Source of the DNA: JACDAL01 sp963849115
GTDB lineage: Bacteria > Actinomycetota > CADDZG01 > WHSQ01
Assembly (NCBI GenBank): GCA_963849115.1
Contig: CAWKGK010000008.1
Span: forward strand, 1 to 64,000
Direction of reading: 5' to 3'
Length of the DNA: 64,000 nucleotides
The notes under the pieces were generated by a model that searched no databases, was not told the DNA's origin, and worked only from the letters and a program-made list of their open reading frames with translations. Below are positions 55,245 to 64,000 of the stretch, piece by piece. The position numbers and the translations under genes were made by a program. Each line of letters begins with the position of its first letter. Position 1 is the stretch's first letter.

Positions 55245-57520
55245 CGCGGACCGTCGAGAGTCACACAGTCGTCGGTCCGGGGGTCGACCGTGTGGACGGC
55301 CCGCTGAAGGTAACCGGGGAGGCCCGCTACCCAAGTGATTTCAGTTTCCCCAACCTGGCGTACGCCTCTCTCGTGCGCAGCAGGATCGCTGTAGGAACGA
55401 TCAGGAGGGTCGACCCGAGAGCGGCGGAAGCCGCGCCAGGCGTGCTGGCGGTGATCACGCACGAAAATGCCCCTAGGCTCCGCCGCGGGAAGCACGACAT
55501 GATGACGCCGCCACCCGATCCTCCGCTCCAGTCGCGCGCGATCGCCCACTACGGTCAATACGTCGCGGTGGTGATCGCCGAGACGCCGCAGCAAGCCTCG
55601 GCCGCTGGGAGGAGCGTCGAGGTCGAGTACGAGCACGGCGACGCGGTGCTAACCACCCACGACCTCGGGGCGAAGGCGAAGTCAAACCCCTACCACCTCG
55701 ACATGAAGCGCGGCGACGTGGAAGCGGGCATGGCGTCGGCGGATGTGACTGTCGAGGCAACCTACACAACCTCGGAGATTGCACACAACCCGCTTGGGCT
55801 GTTCGCGACAGTTGCGTTCTGGGAGGGCAGCAGGCTTACCGTCCACGACTCCACCCAGAACCCGTTCCACGTACGGGACGTACTGGCCGTGTCATTTGGG
55901 CTCCGCAAGGACCAAGTGCGCGTGCTGGTGCCGTTCGTCGGAGGCGCGTTTGGGGCCGGACTTAGAGTCTCGCCCCATACGATCCTGGCGGCGCTTGCTG
56001 CGCGGACGGTGGAACGTCCAGTCAAACTCGTCCTAACTAGGCCGGAAATGTTCACCGGTCTCGGCCACCGGCCCAATACCTGGCAACGGATAAAAGTCGG
56101 GGCCGCCCGAAACGGAATGCTCGTCGCTATCGATCACGAGGGAACCTCCACCGCCGCAAAGGGACCCAATCTTCTGTATCCGATCACCTCGGGGACAATC
56201 GCCGCCTACGCGTGCCCGAACGTGTCGGCTCGAGACTTTCGGATAAAACTCGATATCCTTCCTGTCTCGCATATGCGCGCACCGGGGGAAGCGGAGGGAA
56301 ACTTCGCAGTCGAGTCGATCCTCGACGAGCTCTCGTACGCGCTCGGCATCGATCCGATCGAGCTCCGGTTGAGCAACTATGCCGAAGTCCATCCAGAGAC
56401 GGGAATCGAGTGGTCAAGCAAGGCCCTGCGTGCGTGTTACGAGGTGGGAGCGGAGCGGTTCGGGTGGTCCCGGCGTGACCCCGAGATCGGCAAGATACGT
56501 GACGGTCGCTGGCTCGTTGGGTACGGCATGGCAGGCATTACCTACGGTCACTACCAGGCCGAGTGCGATGCGCGAGCGACCATCCGCCGGGACGGCAGTG
56601 CCTACGTCTGCAGCGGCACAACCGAAATCGGCGTCGGCACGTGGACCGTGATGACCCAGCTGGCAGCGGAGACCCTGGGACTGCCGCTCAAACGCGTCGA
56701 GTTCGACCTCGGCGACACGGCCATGCCTCGCGCACCGTTTGTGGGCGGCTCCGGCCTCACTGCGGCCCTGGGAGGCGCGGTTCGCAATGCTTGCCTCGAG
56801 CTCGTACGGGCGTTCCTCGACTCGGCCGCCAAGGACGACGCCTCGCCTCTATCCGGATGCAGGCTTGAGGACGTCGTCACCGCCGAGGGCCTCATCGTCC
56901 GTAGAGACGATCCCTCCGCCGGGGAGAGCTATACGGACATCCTAAAGCGGCGCGGACTCGACGAAATCAGCGCGGACGGCAACAGCCACCCGCCGCCCGG
57001 CGACATGGGCGTGCAGATCAAATCGCTCATCGTCTCACGGCATGGCCGGATCGGGCAGAAGCTCGTGGGGATGTCGAAAGGTACGGTGCCGGCTGGAGCC
57101 TTCGGAGCGCGGTTCGTGGAGGTGGGCATCGACCCCGATCTCGGCCTGCTGCGCATCCGGCGCGTTGTTTCGGCGATTGATGCCGGTCGCGTGTTGAACG
57201 AGAAGACCGCCCGCAGCCAGATCATTGGCGGCACCGTCCAGGGCATCGGCATGGCCATGTTCGAGGAAATGATCAGCGACGCGGAGGATGGACGCATTGC
57301 CAACGCCACCTTTGGCGACTACCTCGTGCCCGTCAATGCCGACGTTCCCGACATGGAAGTCGTCTTCGTCGGGGAAATGGATACTGCCAACGCTATTGGA
57401 ACCAAGGGGGTCGGAGAGATCGGCTTTGTGGGCATCCCGGCCGCCATCGCCAACGCCGTCTACCACGCAACCGGCAAACGCATCCGCTCCCTACCCATCA
57501 CTATCGACCAGCTTCTCTGA
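55241..57520 (+). CDS. Molybdenum hydroxylase catalytic subunit (PaoC/xanthine dehydrogenase type)
   Basis: The 759-residue subunit binds the molybdopterin cofactor and oxidises the substrate. It shows the N-terminal GEARYPSDFSFPNLAYASLV, VGGAFGAGLRVSPH, MRAPGEAEGNFAVESILDEL, and the C-terminal GTKGVGEIGFVGIPAAIANA, in which the Glu of GVGEIG is the catalytic base of this superfamily. The substrate is probably an aromatic aldehyde or N-heterocycle, given the PaoB-type partner, but the sequence does not fix it. No MCD or other cofactor-maturation gene is adjacent. Confidence 0.92.
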   Translation: MTRTVESHTVVGPGVDRVDGPLKVTGEARYPSDFSFPNLAYASLVRSRIAVGTIRRVDPRAAEAAPGVLAVITHENAPRLRRGKHDMMTPPPDPPLQSRAIAHYGQYVAVVIAETPQQASAAGRSVEVEYEHGDAVLTTHDLGAKAKSNPYHLDMKRGDVEAGMASADVTVEATYTTSEIAHNPLGLFATVAFWEGSRLTVHDSTQNPFHVRDVLAVSFGLRKDQVRVLVPFVGGAFGAGLRVSPHTILAALAARTVERPVKLVLTRPEMFTGLGHRPNTWQRIKVGAARNGMLVAIDHEGTSTAAKGPNLLYPITSGTIAAYACPNVSARDFRIKLDILPVSHMRAPGEAEGNFAVESILDELSYALGIDPIELRLSNYAEVHPETGIEWSSKALRACYEVGAERFGWSRRDPEIGKIRDGRWLVGYGMAGITYGHYQAECDARATIRRDGSAYVCSGTTEIGVGTWTVMTQLAAETLGLPLKRVEFDLGDTAMPRAPFVGGSGLTAALGGAVRNACLELVRAFLDSAAKDDASPLSGCRLEDVVTAEGLIVRRDDPSAGESYTDILKRRGLDEISADGNSHPPPGDMGVQIKSLIVSRHGRIGQKLVGMSKGTVPAGAFGARFVEVGIDPDLGLLRIRRVVSAIDAGRVLNEKTARSQIIGGTVQGIGMAMFEEMISDAEDGRIANATFGDYLVPVNADVPDMEVVFVGEMDTANAIGTKGVGEIGFVGIPAAIANAVYHATGKRIRSLPITIDQLL

Positions 57521-57541
57521 AGGCTCGGGAAAGGAAATCCC

Positions 57542-58375
57542 ATGGGCACTGAGGGCCGCACCCCCGACACCATCGTACTGATTCACGGATTGTGGCTTAC
57601 CCCACGCAGCTGGGAAAAGTGGGTCGAGCGCTACGCGAGCCGCGGCTACCGCGTACTCGCCCCGAGTTGGCCCGGCATGGACGCGGAGGTCGAAGTGCTA
57701 AATGCCGATTCCTCCCCGATCGCCGGGCTCAATGTCAACAAGGTGGTCGACCACTACGAGCAGATCATCCTCGGCTTGGAGCGGCCACCGATCGTCATGG
57801 GTCACTCGTTTGGTGGCACCTTCACGCAGATTCTGCTCGACCGAGGGCTCGGAGCCGCCGGGGTTGGAGTAGCGTCTGCGACGGTCAGGGGCGTGCATGA
57901 TCTTCCTCTTTCGACGATCAAGGTTGCTGCCCCAGCGCTCAGTCCCGGCAAGAAGGGAGAGGCTGTACCGCTCACTTCGGAGGAATTTCACTATGCCTTC
58001 ACGAACACGCTAAGCCGCGAGGACTCGGATGCGATCTACGCGCGCTACCACGTGCCGGCAGCCAGCGCGGTCCTCCGTGAATACGCATTCGCGGGTTTTC
58101 ACCGAGATGCCCCGACGAAGGTTGACTTCACCAGAGAAGGTCGAGCACCGCTGCTGTTCATCGGGTTCGGGGAGGACCACACAATGCCGCCCAAGGTAGT
58201 CGGTCACAACGAAGAAAAGTACGACGACTCGCTCTCGATCACGGAGTACAGGGAGTTTCCAGGGCGGCCCCACTTCCCGGGCGCTCCAGGGTGGGAGGAG
58301 GTTGCAGATTACGCGCTTGACTGGGCGATCGAACATGCCTCGCTGATGACAGCCGACAATTCATCGGACGCGTAG
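57542..58375 (+). CDS. Alpha/beta hydrolase
   Basis: The 277-residue enzyme has the oxyanion IVLIHGLWLTPRSWEKWVER, the nucleophile elbow MGHSFGGTFTQIL (Ser about residue 91), an acidic residue in FIGFGEDHTMP (about 221) and a candidate catalytic His in FPGRPHFPGAPGW (about 247). This arrangement resembles the enzymes that cleave lactones, esters or C-C bonds in ring degradation. It follows the Mo-hydroxylase genes by 22 bases, so it is likely part of the same transcript. Confidence 0.82.
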   Translation: MGTEGRTPDTIVLIHGLWLTPRSWEKWVERYASRGYRVLAPSWPGMDAEVEVLNADSSPIAGLNVNKVVDHYEQIILGLERPPIVMGHSFGGTFTQILLDRGLGAAGVGVASATVRGVHDLPLSTIKVAAPALSPGKKGEAVPLTSEEFHYAFTNTLSREDSDAIYARYHVPAASAVLREYAFAGFHRDAPTKVDFTREGRAPLLFIGFGEDHTMPPKVVGHNEEKYDDSLSITEYREFPGRPHFPGAPGWEEVADYALDWAIEHASLMTADNSSDA

Positions 58376-58686
58376 AAGAGGGTCCTCTTCGCCGGCGAGC
58401 GCCGATGGCCCTCTTCACGCGACATGTCAGGCACATCTGCTGCTTTAGCTTGACGCCCGTAGACTGGGAGGCAGTTCCCGGCCGTCGAGACTATTCCCGA
58501 GTGTCCCGTCCCACTTGACCTGCCCGGGGTGCTCGGTATACTTGCTCAGCTTACGGGGAGGGTATGGATGGTCCAATGAGCTGGCTACTCGGGCCCTCGA
58601 CGTGATCGGCGAAGCATCTCAAGTGGAGTGCACGAAGAGGTTCTTTCGGGTCCAATCGCCCCAGATCCTTTCGTCCAGGGGTCCCG
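58376..58686. other. Intergenic region between the hydrolase and the LuxR gene
   Basis: About 310 bases, holding a good plus-strand promoter (58515-58542). I saw no strong terminator after the hydrolase operon and no RNA gene. Confidence 0.4.
58515..58542 (+). promoter_or_regulatory. Sigma70-type promoter of the LuxR-family gene
   Basis: TTGACC (58515-58520) and TATACT (58537-58542) are spaced 16 bases apart, one mismatch from consensus in each hexamer. It lies about 145 bases before the predicted start codon, leaving a long leader. Confidence 0.55.
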
Positions 58687-61519
58687 GTGGCGCGTGGCCA
58701 GCTGAGGGCCCCATCATTGAGGGGTCAAGGTAAGCGGGGGGGTCCTCAAATTTCAACTGGAGGCAGGCTCTACGGCAGGGACGTGGAGTGCACCCAGATC
58801 GATCGGCTGATCGAGGAGGCTCGTCAATCTCGGAGTGGCGCCCTCGTCCTCCGTGCCGAGGCCGGGATGGGAAAATCCGCGCTGCTTCGCTACGCTCGCA
58901 GCCGCGCGGCCCAAATGCGAAGCCTCCAGACAGTGGGAGTGGAGCCGGAGGCCGAGCTTCCCTTTGCAGCGCTGCACCAGCTGCTTAGGCCTGTAATCTC
59001 CTACATTGAGCGGATACCAGACGTGCAGGCCGCCGCGCTCCGAGGTGCGCTCGCGATCGGCCCGGGCGAAGCGGAGAACCGGTTCGTCATTGCTCTTGCC
59101 GTGCTCAGCCTCATGTCCGAGTTGGCAGCGGACGGCCCTCTACTTTGTCTCATCGACGATGCGCAGTGGCTCGATCAGTCGTCGGCGGACACATTGGCAT
59201 TCGTGGCCCGAAGGCTGGATGCGGAAGGCATCGTCATGCTGTTCGCGGCTAGACACGGCGAAGGGCGGACGTTCCCTGCCTCGGGCATTGTCGAGTGCAG
59301 ACTGAGAGAACTCGATGCCCACGAGTCCGACGAGCTCCTAGTCGAGCGTTTCGGCTCCACACTCGCGCCCGAGGTCCGGCACTCAATCCGTGAATCTGCG
59401 CAAGGTAATCCGTTGGCGCTGCTCGAAATCCCGGAGGCGCTTACATCCGAACAGCTTGCTGGTCGACAACCTGTCCCGCAGCCAATGCCCATCGGACGTG
59501 ACCTGGAAGAAGTCTTTCTCGAGCAAGTTCATCGACTGCCTGCTCCCACCCAGATGCTGCTCTTGGTGACGGCGACGGAGGGATCCGGCGAGGCGCAAGT
59601 CATCTTGTCGACGGCCAGCCGCCTTGGGATATCGCCTTCAGCCCTCGTTGATGCAGAGGCATCAGGCTTGGTCCGCGTTGAAGGAAGCGTACTCCTATTC
59701 CGTCACCCGACCATCCGAGGTGCCATCTATAAGGGCGCAAGTCTTCCGCAAAGGGAACTGATCCATCGTGAGCTTGTGGAGGTGCTTGGGGGGGAGGCCA
59801 ACGCAGACCGGCGCGCGTGGCACCGTGCGGCGCTGGCATTCTATCCAGACGACGAGTTAGCCGATGAGCTGGAGCGCACGGCTCAACGAGCCAAGAACCG
59901 AAGCGGGCACGCGGCGGCATGCAGAGCTCTCAGTCGCGCCGCCGAGCTCACATCTGTCTCTGGCGATCGGCCGCGCCGTCTGTCAGCCGCAGCGCGCGCA
60001 GCATGGGACGCGGGTCGGCCAGACGACGCGACTGCCTTGATTCGAGCTGCAGGTAAGGGAACGGATGCGGATACATACGCTGAGCTGAGACATGTGCAAG
60101 GAGAAGTGGAGTTCCGGTGCGGGATTCCGCTCGGAGCGGCAAAGATACTGATGGAAGGGGCGGAACGCGTCGCGCAAAGCGATCCTGACAAGGCCCTCCA
60201 GATGCTCTTCGACGCAGCCATGTGTGCCAACTACGCCGGCGAGCTCAGCGTGATGATCGAGACGGGCCGAAGGGTATCAAAGTTGCCGATCAAACAGTCC
60301 GAACCAGACGCACCATTTGTCGATCTGTTGGTCCCCATCGTAGCGATGCTCGAGGGGAAGGGCACCGGTAACGCTTCACACCTTCGCCAGGCGCTCGATC
60401 GCGTGGCCGATGAGACGGAGCCGCGATTGCTAGTTTGGGCTGGAGCTGCCGCAGCGAGCATCGGCGACCATGCCCGGGACGATGTGTTTTTGTCGGCGCG
60501 CCGAATCGGCCGCACGCAGTTCGATGGCCGTGGGAGCCTTGGCAATCGTGTTGGAGAGGATCGCGTGGAAAGAAATGATGCAGGGACGTGTCGACGCCGC
60601 GTCGCTGCGTTCTGAAGAGGGGCTGCAACTCTCCATACAGACCGGCATGACGAACTCCGCGTGCTTCCACCGAGCAATACTAGCGTGGATCGCCGCTGTT
60701 CGAGGGGATGAGGACACATGCATCTCGCTCGCCGAGCAGTCTTCAGAAGCGGCGCTAAAGCAGGGACTCGCGTCTCACTATTCGATCGCCCAGTGGGCGG
60801 TAGGCTTGCTGCACCTAGGCGCGGGCCGCTGGGAGGGCGCGGAAGCGCAACTAGAAGCCGTGACTTCGCCCGCTCCAGGAGTTGGTCACCCGTACGTCGC
60901 GATGCTAGCTCTGCCCGATCTAGTCGAGGCGGCTGTGCGCGCTGATCGTCGCGACATCGCGGAATCGGCGGCCACTCGGTTCGGCGAGCACCTTCGCGAA
61001 GATGCTCCTGTCTGGGAGATGGCGCTAGCGGCTCGGTGTCACGCTCTCATCACTGACCCCTCTGAGGCGAAAGAGAAGCTCTTGGCAGAGGCGGTGGCCT
61101 TCCACGCCCGTGATGGGCGGCCACTGAATCAAGCCCGAACACTGCTACTTGTCGGCGAGCACCTCCGTCGCGAACGCCGGCGGGCGGAGGCGCGACCTCA
61201 CCTCCGGATCGCGACCGAAACCTTTCAACGTCTAGGCGCTTTCCCATGGGAGGTAAGGGCCCGAGCGGAGCTCCGGGCGACCGGCGAAACGGCGAGGAAG
61301 AGGGAGCCAAGCACCCTGGCGCAGCTCACACCCCAGCAAATGCAGATTGTGGGTCTAGTGGCGGAAGGAGCCAGCAACAAAGAGGTAGCGGCGCACCTGT
61401 TCTTGAGCCCTCGAACCATCGACTACCACTTGCGCAACGTGTTCGTGAAACTCGGGATCTCCTCACGGGCAGAGCTGATCCGGCTTCGAGTCGAAGAATC
61501 CTCGAACTACGCCAGCTAG
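58687..61519 (+). CDS. LuxR-family ATP-binding regulator (LAL type, frameshifted)
   Basis: The N-terminal STAND/AAA ATPase has Walker A LRAEAGMGKSALL, Walker B LLCLIDDAQWLD and the QGNPLALLEIP sensor region. A long helical repeat domain follows. The C-terminal HTH is LTPQQMQIVGLVAEGASNKE followed by VAAHLFLSPRTIDYHLRNVF. The first frame ends at 60615 in nonsense sequence; the homologous sequence resumes in the next frame from SRAESAARSSMAVGALAIVL. One extra base near 60494-60500 explains the change; corrected length is about 943 residues. It is the probable activator of the adjacent catabolic operon. Confidence 0.85.
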
Positions 61520-61640
61520 TGGCATTCGTGCCCGTTTCAGCAGGAGAGGACCACGGCCCCTACGTTCGGGAACCCTGCCCCCGCCATGGTCCCCTAGCCG
61601 TTCTACGAAGAAGTCGTTGGGTTGAGGCTGACGCGGCCGG

Positions 61641-62279
61641 TCACTGGAGCGAGAAGGGTGGGTAGCGGTCGGTGACAAGCAGGAACGCGTATGCCTCGAC
61701 ACGAAGCCCCCATCGCAGGACGCCTTCGACGAAGTCGAAGATTGCCCGCGGGTAGCGGCCGGTGAACAGCACCGCAAACCAGGCGACGATGACTGCGGCG
61801 ACCGCGGCGATCCACAGCAAGATGAGCACGATGTAGTGGGGGATGGCGAGAAACCATTTCACCAGCGGCAGCCAGCGATTAAGATTTTGTTCGACGTTGG
61901 GGTAGTCGATGTCGAGCCGCACCGACTGCTGTTCATCGGTGGAGGGATATGTGTCTGACATCAGTGCGAGATAGGCGCACACTCTGGTTGAGAAACGAGC
62001 AAGCTCGAGGTTGAAGTCGAACCACCAGCGCGGGTACTTCTGACGGAACACGATCATCAGCAAGACTGGCACCGCCAGGATCCCGGCACCAGAGGCACCG
62101 ATTTGAAACCCCTCCTGAGCGCCCCCGAAGTCGAATGTCGAACCGTCGAGAAGCGCCAGGACGATTCCGATGGGGATGAGGTAGAGGAAACGCAGGGCCG
62201 TCGACAGGCGATTCAAGTTGCGCTCCGGATACTCGACCGTCAAGCGAGCCTCATATGCGTCGTTTCTTATAGCGGTCAC
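61641..62279 (-). CDS. DUF4389 membrane protein
   Basis: GTG at 62279 follows AAAGGA. The 212-residue protein has RLTVEYPERNLNRLSTALRF, membrane helices at about 27-45, 55-78 and 143-170, and two FNLELARFSTRVCAYLALMS-like and FVEGVLRWGLRVEAYAFLLV segments, which are the repeated DUF4389 motif. Its function is unknown. The open frame upstream to 62459 overlaps the MMPL gene and is rejected. It lies 25 bases after the MMPL gene on the same strand. Confidence 0.82.
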   Translation of the reverse strand: MTAIRNDAYEARLTVEYPERNLNRLSTALRFLYLIPIGIVLALLDGSTFDFGGAQEGFQIGASGAGILAVPVLLMIVFRQKYPRWWFDFNLELARFSTRVCAYLALMSDTYPSTDEQQSVRLDIDYPNVEQNLNRWLPLVKWFLAIPHYIVLILLWIAAVAAVIVAWFAVLFTGRYPRAIFDFVEGVLRWGLRVEAYAFLLVTDRYPPFSLQ

Positions 62280-62304
62280 GGTGAAGTCCTTTCTTTTGTA
62301 GGGA

Positions 62305-64000
62305 TCAGTCGACCGAAACGAGCTCTTGCTCGGGTCCGGTTCCGACGGGTTCGGGAACGAGTGCGGCTTCCATTTCGGGCTCTGGTAGACGGGTCTCGCC
62401 CTCGATGCCGATGGTCGGTAGCAGGCGATCGAGCCAACTCGGCATCCACCAGTTGGCATCGCCCATCAGCTTCATCGTCGCCGGCACCAAGACCATTCGC
62501 ACGATCGTGGCGTCAACGAAGATGGCCGTGGCCAGGCCGAGGCCCACCATCTTGATAGCAGGGTCTTCACCCATGGCGAAGCCAAGGAACACTGAGATCA
62601 TGATCAGGGCGGCCGACGTGATCACCCGGGCCGTGCCGGCGATGCCGTGAATCACCGAGGTGTCGTTGTCGCCCGTGGCCAGGTACTCCTCACGGATTCG
62701 TGAGAGCAGGAATACTTCGTAGTCCATGGAGAGGCCGAAGAGAACCGCGAACATGAACAAGGGGATGAATGGGTCGATCGGCGCGGTCGACTCCAAACCG
62801 ATGACGCCGATGCCCCACCCCCATTGGAACACCATGACCAGCACCCCGTAGGCGGCACCGATGCTCAGGAGGTTCAACAACGCAGCCTTCAGCGGTACGA
62901 GAATCGATCGGAAGACGAGAGTCAGCAACAGGAACGACAGCAAGATCACCGCAGCGATGAACAGCGGCATTCGGTCGCTGACCTTGTCGCCTATGTCGGC
63001 CCAGCTCGCCGTTTGGCCACCTATGTGGGCCCGGGCGGGGCTCTCCTCCAGCACCGGCGGGAGGACCTCCGCCCGGAGACGCTTGATCGTGTCGAGAGTG
63101 GCATCGTCTTGAGGTGCGGTGGTCGGGAAAGCAACCAGCGTCGCCACGCCGGCCTCGGCGTTCAACTCAGGGGGTGCGACGGCGGCGATACCCTCGTCGG
63201 CCGTGATGGCGTCGAGCAAGGGCTCGACCACCGTCTCATCTTGCGAGATGTCCACGGCGATTACCAAGGGGCCGTTGATGCCGGGACCGAAGCCCTCGGC
63301 GACGAGATCGTAGGCGCGACGCTCGGTGCGGGTAGCGGGCAACGTGCCGTCGTCGGGGGAGCCCAGACGAAGACCCAGCACCGGCGCAGTCAGCGCCAGA
63401 AGCAAGATGGTGACGCCGACGGCATAGAGCCAGGCGTTCTTGGACACGTGCCGACCCCAACGCTGCCAGCCCGAGCTCACGGTAGAGCCATCGGTTGGCT
63501 TGTTTCGTTGGACCCCGAGACGGTTGATCCAGTGCCCGGCAAGACCGAGGAACGCAGGTAGCAAGGTGACCGAGGCGACCACCATGATCAGGACAATGAC
63601 CGATGTGGCAATGCCGGCAGCGGTCATGAACGGAACACCGGCCACGGCCAGACCAAGAATCGCGATGACGACGGTGGCGCCTGCGAAGATAACCGCTTGA
63701 CCTGCGGTGGCGACGGCGCGACCGACCGATTCTTCGATGGTCATCCCCCGTGCCAGGTACTCGCGATGCCGGGTGACGAGGAACAGTGCGTAGTCGATAC
63801 CTACGGCGAGGCCGATCATGCTGGCCATCTGAGGGGCAAAGCTGGGAATGTCGACGAGGTAGGTAATGAGCGACATCGAGCTGATGCCGAAGGCGAGGCC
63901 GAAGAGAGCCATCCCGAGGGGAAGGCCCATGGCGATGAGCGATCCAAACGCCAGAAGCAAGATGATGACCGCGGCGATCAAACCGATCATCTCGCCAACG
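62305..64000 (-). CDS. MMPL/RND-family transporter (partial, runs off the window)
   Basis: About 565 residues of the C-terminal part are visible. They include a membrane block of five or six helices with MASMIGLAVGIDYALFLVTR, an external domain (DDGTLPATRTERRAYDLVAE onward), and a second membrane block with FAVLFGLSMDYEVFLLSRIR, the conserved G-x-x-x-D-Y/D proton-relay motif in both halves. The open frame continues past 64000, so the first helix and external loop are missing. MMPL proteins export lipids or small molecules using the proton gradient. Confidence 0.9.
   Translation of the reverse strand, partial: VGEMIGLIAAVIILLLAFGSLIAMGLPLGMALFGLAFGISSMSLITYLVDIPSFAPQMASMIGLAVGIDYALFLVTRHREYLARGMTIEESVGRAVATAGQAVIFAGATVVIAILGLAVAGVPFMTAAGIATSVIVLIMVVASVTLLPAFLGLAGHWINRLGVQRNKPTDGSTVSSGWQRWGRHVSKNAWLYAVGVTILLLALTAPVLGLRLGSPDDGTLPATRTERRAYDLVAEGFGPGINGPLVIAVDISQDETVVEPLLDAITADEGIAAVAPPELNAEAGVATLVAFPTTAPQDDATLDTIKRLRAEVLPPVLEESPARAHIGGQTASWADIGDKVSDRMPLFIAAVILLSFLLLTLVFRSILVPLKAALLNLLSIGAAYGVLVMVFQWGWGIGVIGLESTAPIDPFIPLFMFAVLFGLSMDYEVFLLSRIREEYLATGDNDTSVIHGIAGTARVITSAALIMISVFLGFAMGEDPAIKMVGLGLATAIFVDATIVRMVLVPATMKLMGDANWWMPSWLDRLLPTIGIEGETRLPEPEMEAALVPEPVGTGPEQELVSVD

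Overview
The window is a high-GC, gene-dense chromosomal segment of an actinobacterium, probably a deep-branching or uncultured lineage. The strongest marker is the central block (about 21.0-33.2 kb). There crgA, a class E sortase and trpG face a seven-gene, translationally coupled operon on the minus strand (fhaA-fhaB-pstP-rodA-pbpA-pknA-like-pknB), with tRNA-Leu(CAG) just upstream of fhaA. From memory this is the order near the replication origin of mycobacteria and streptomycetes.

Region by region. (1) 0-4.0 kb is a mobile module: an Xis-like HTH protein, a Cas4-like PD-(D/E)XK nuclease, a tyrosine-recombinase-like protein whose catalytic residues look largely lost, and a coupled DDE transposase-like gene. 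It ends near tRNA-Ala(TGC), whose 3' end is duplicated just downstream. (2) 4-10.4 kb is small accessory genes: a DUF4242-adenylate cyclase fusion, hydrolases, an IS481-like remnant, and an ammonia-lyase homologue lacking the MIO serine. (3) 10.5-21 kb holds housekeeping genes: NUDIX, PsiE-like, ketopantoate reductase-like, methyltransferase, Na/Pi symporter-like, M1 peptidase, a DPBB secreted protein, an SCP2 protein, a NUDIX-MBL fusion and a SpoIIE phosphatase. (4) 21-33.3 kb is the cell-wall and division signalling block, bracketed by two inverted copies of a ~60-bp palindromic element. (5) 33.3-41.5 kb holds a BlaI/M56 pair and a complete oligopeptide ABC transporter (C-A-B-D-F order, with an attenuator-like hairpin after the binding protein). 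(6) 41.6-46.8 kb holds a tyrosine phosphatase, OsmC, larC-larB, DUF4446, serS and tRNA-Ser(TGA). (7) 47-61.5 kb, after tRNA-Ser, is an accessory catabolic island: FAD monooxygenase, formylglycine-generating enzyme facing a sulfatase, SRPBCC protein, a three-subunit molybdenum hydroxylase of the PaoABC type, an alpha/beta hydrolase and a large LuxR-family regulator. (8) The window ends with a DUF4389 protein and an MMPL transporter that runs off the edge.

Six genes carry a single-base frameshift that splits an otherwise convincing protein: the transposase, a DinB-family gene, pknB, rodA, a membrane protein and the LuxR regulator. Three neighbouring genes seem to lack an ATG/GTG/TTG at the expected start. 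Because pknB and rodA are normally important and otherwise intact, residual assembly indels are the simplest explanation, and every frameshift call here should be read with that in mind. No rRNA genes, CRISPR array or prophage structural genes were seen.
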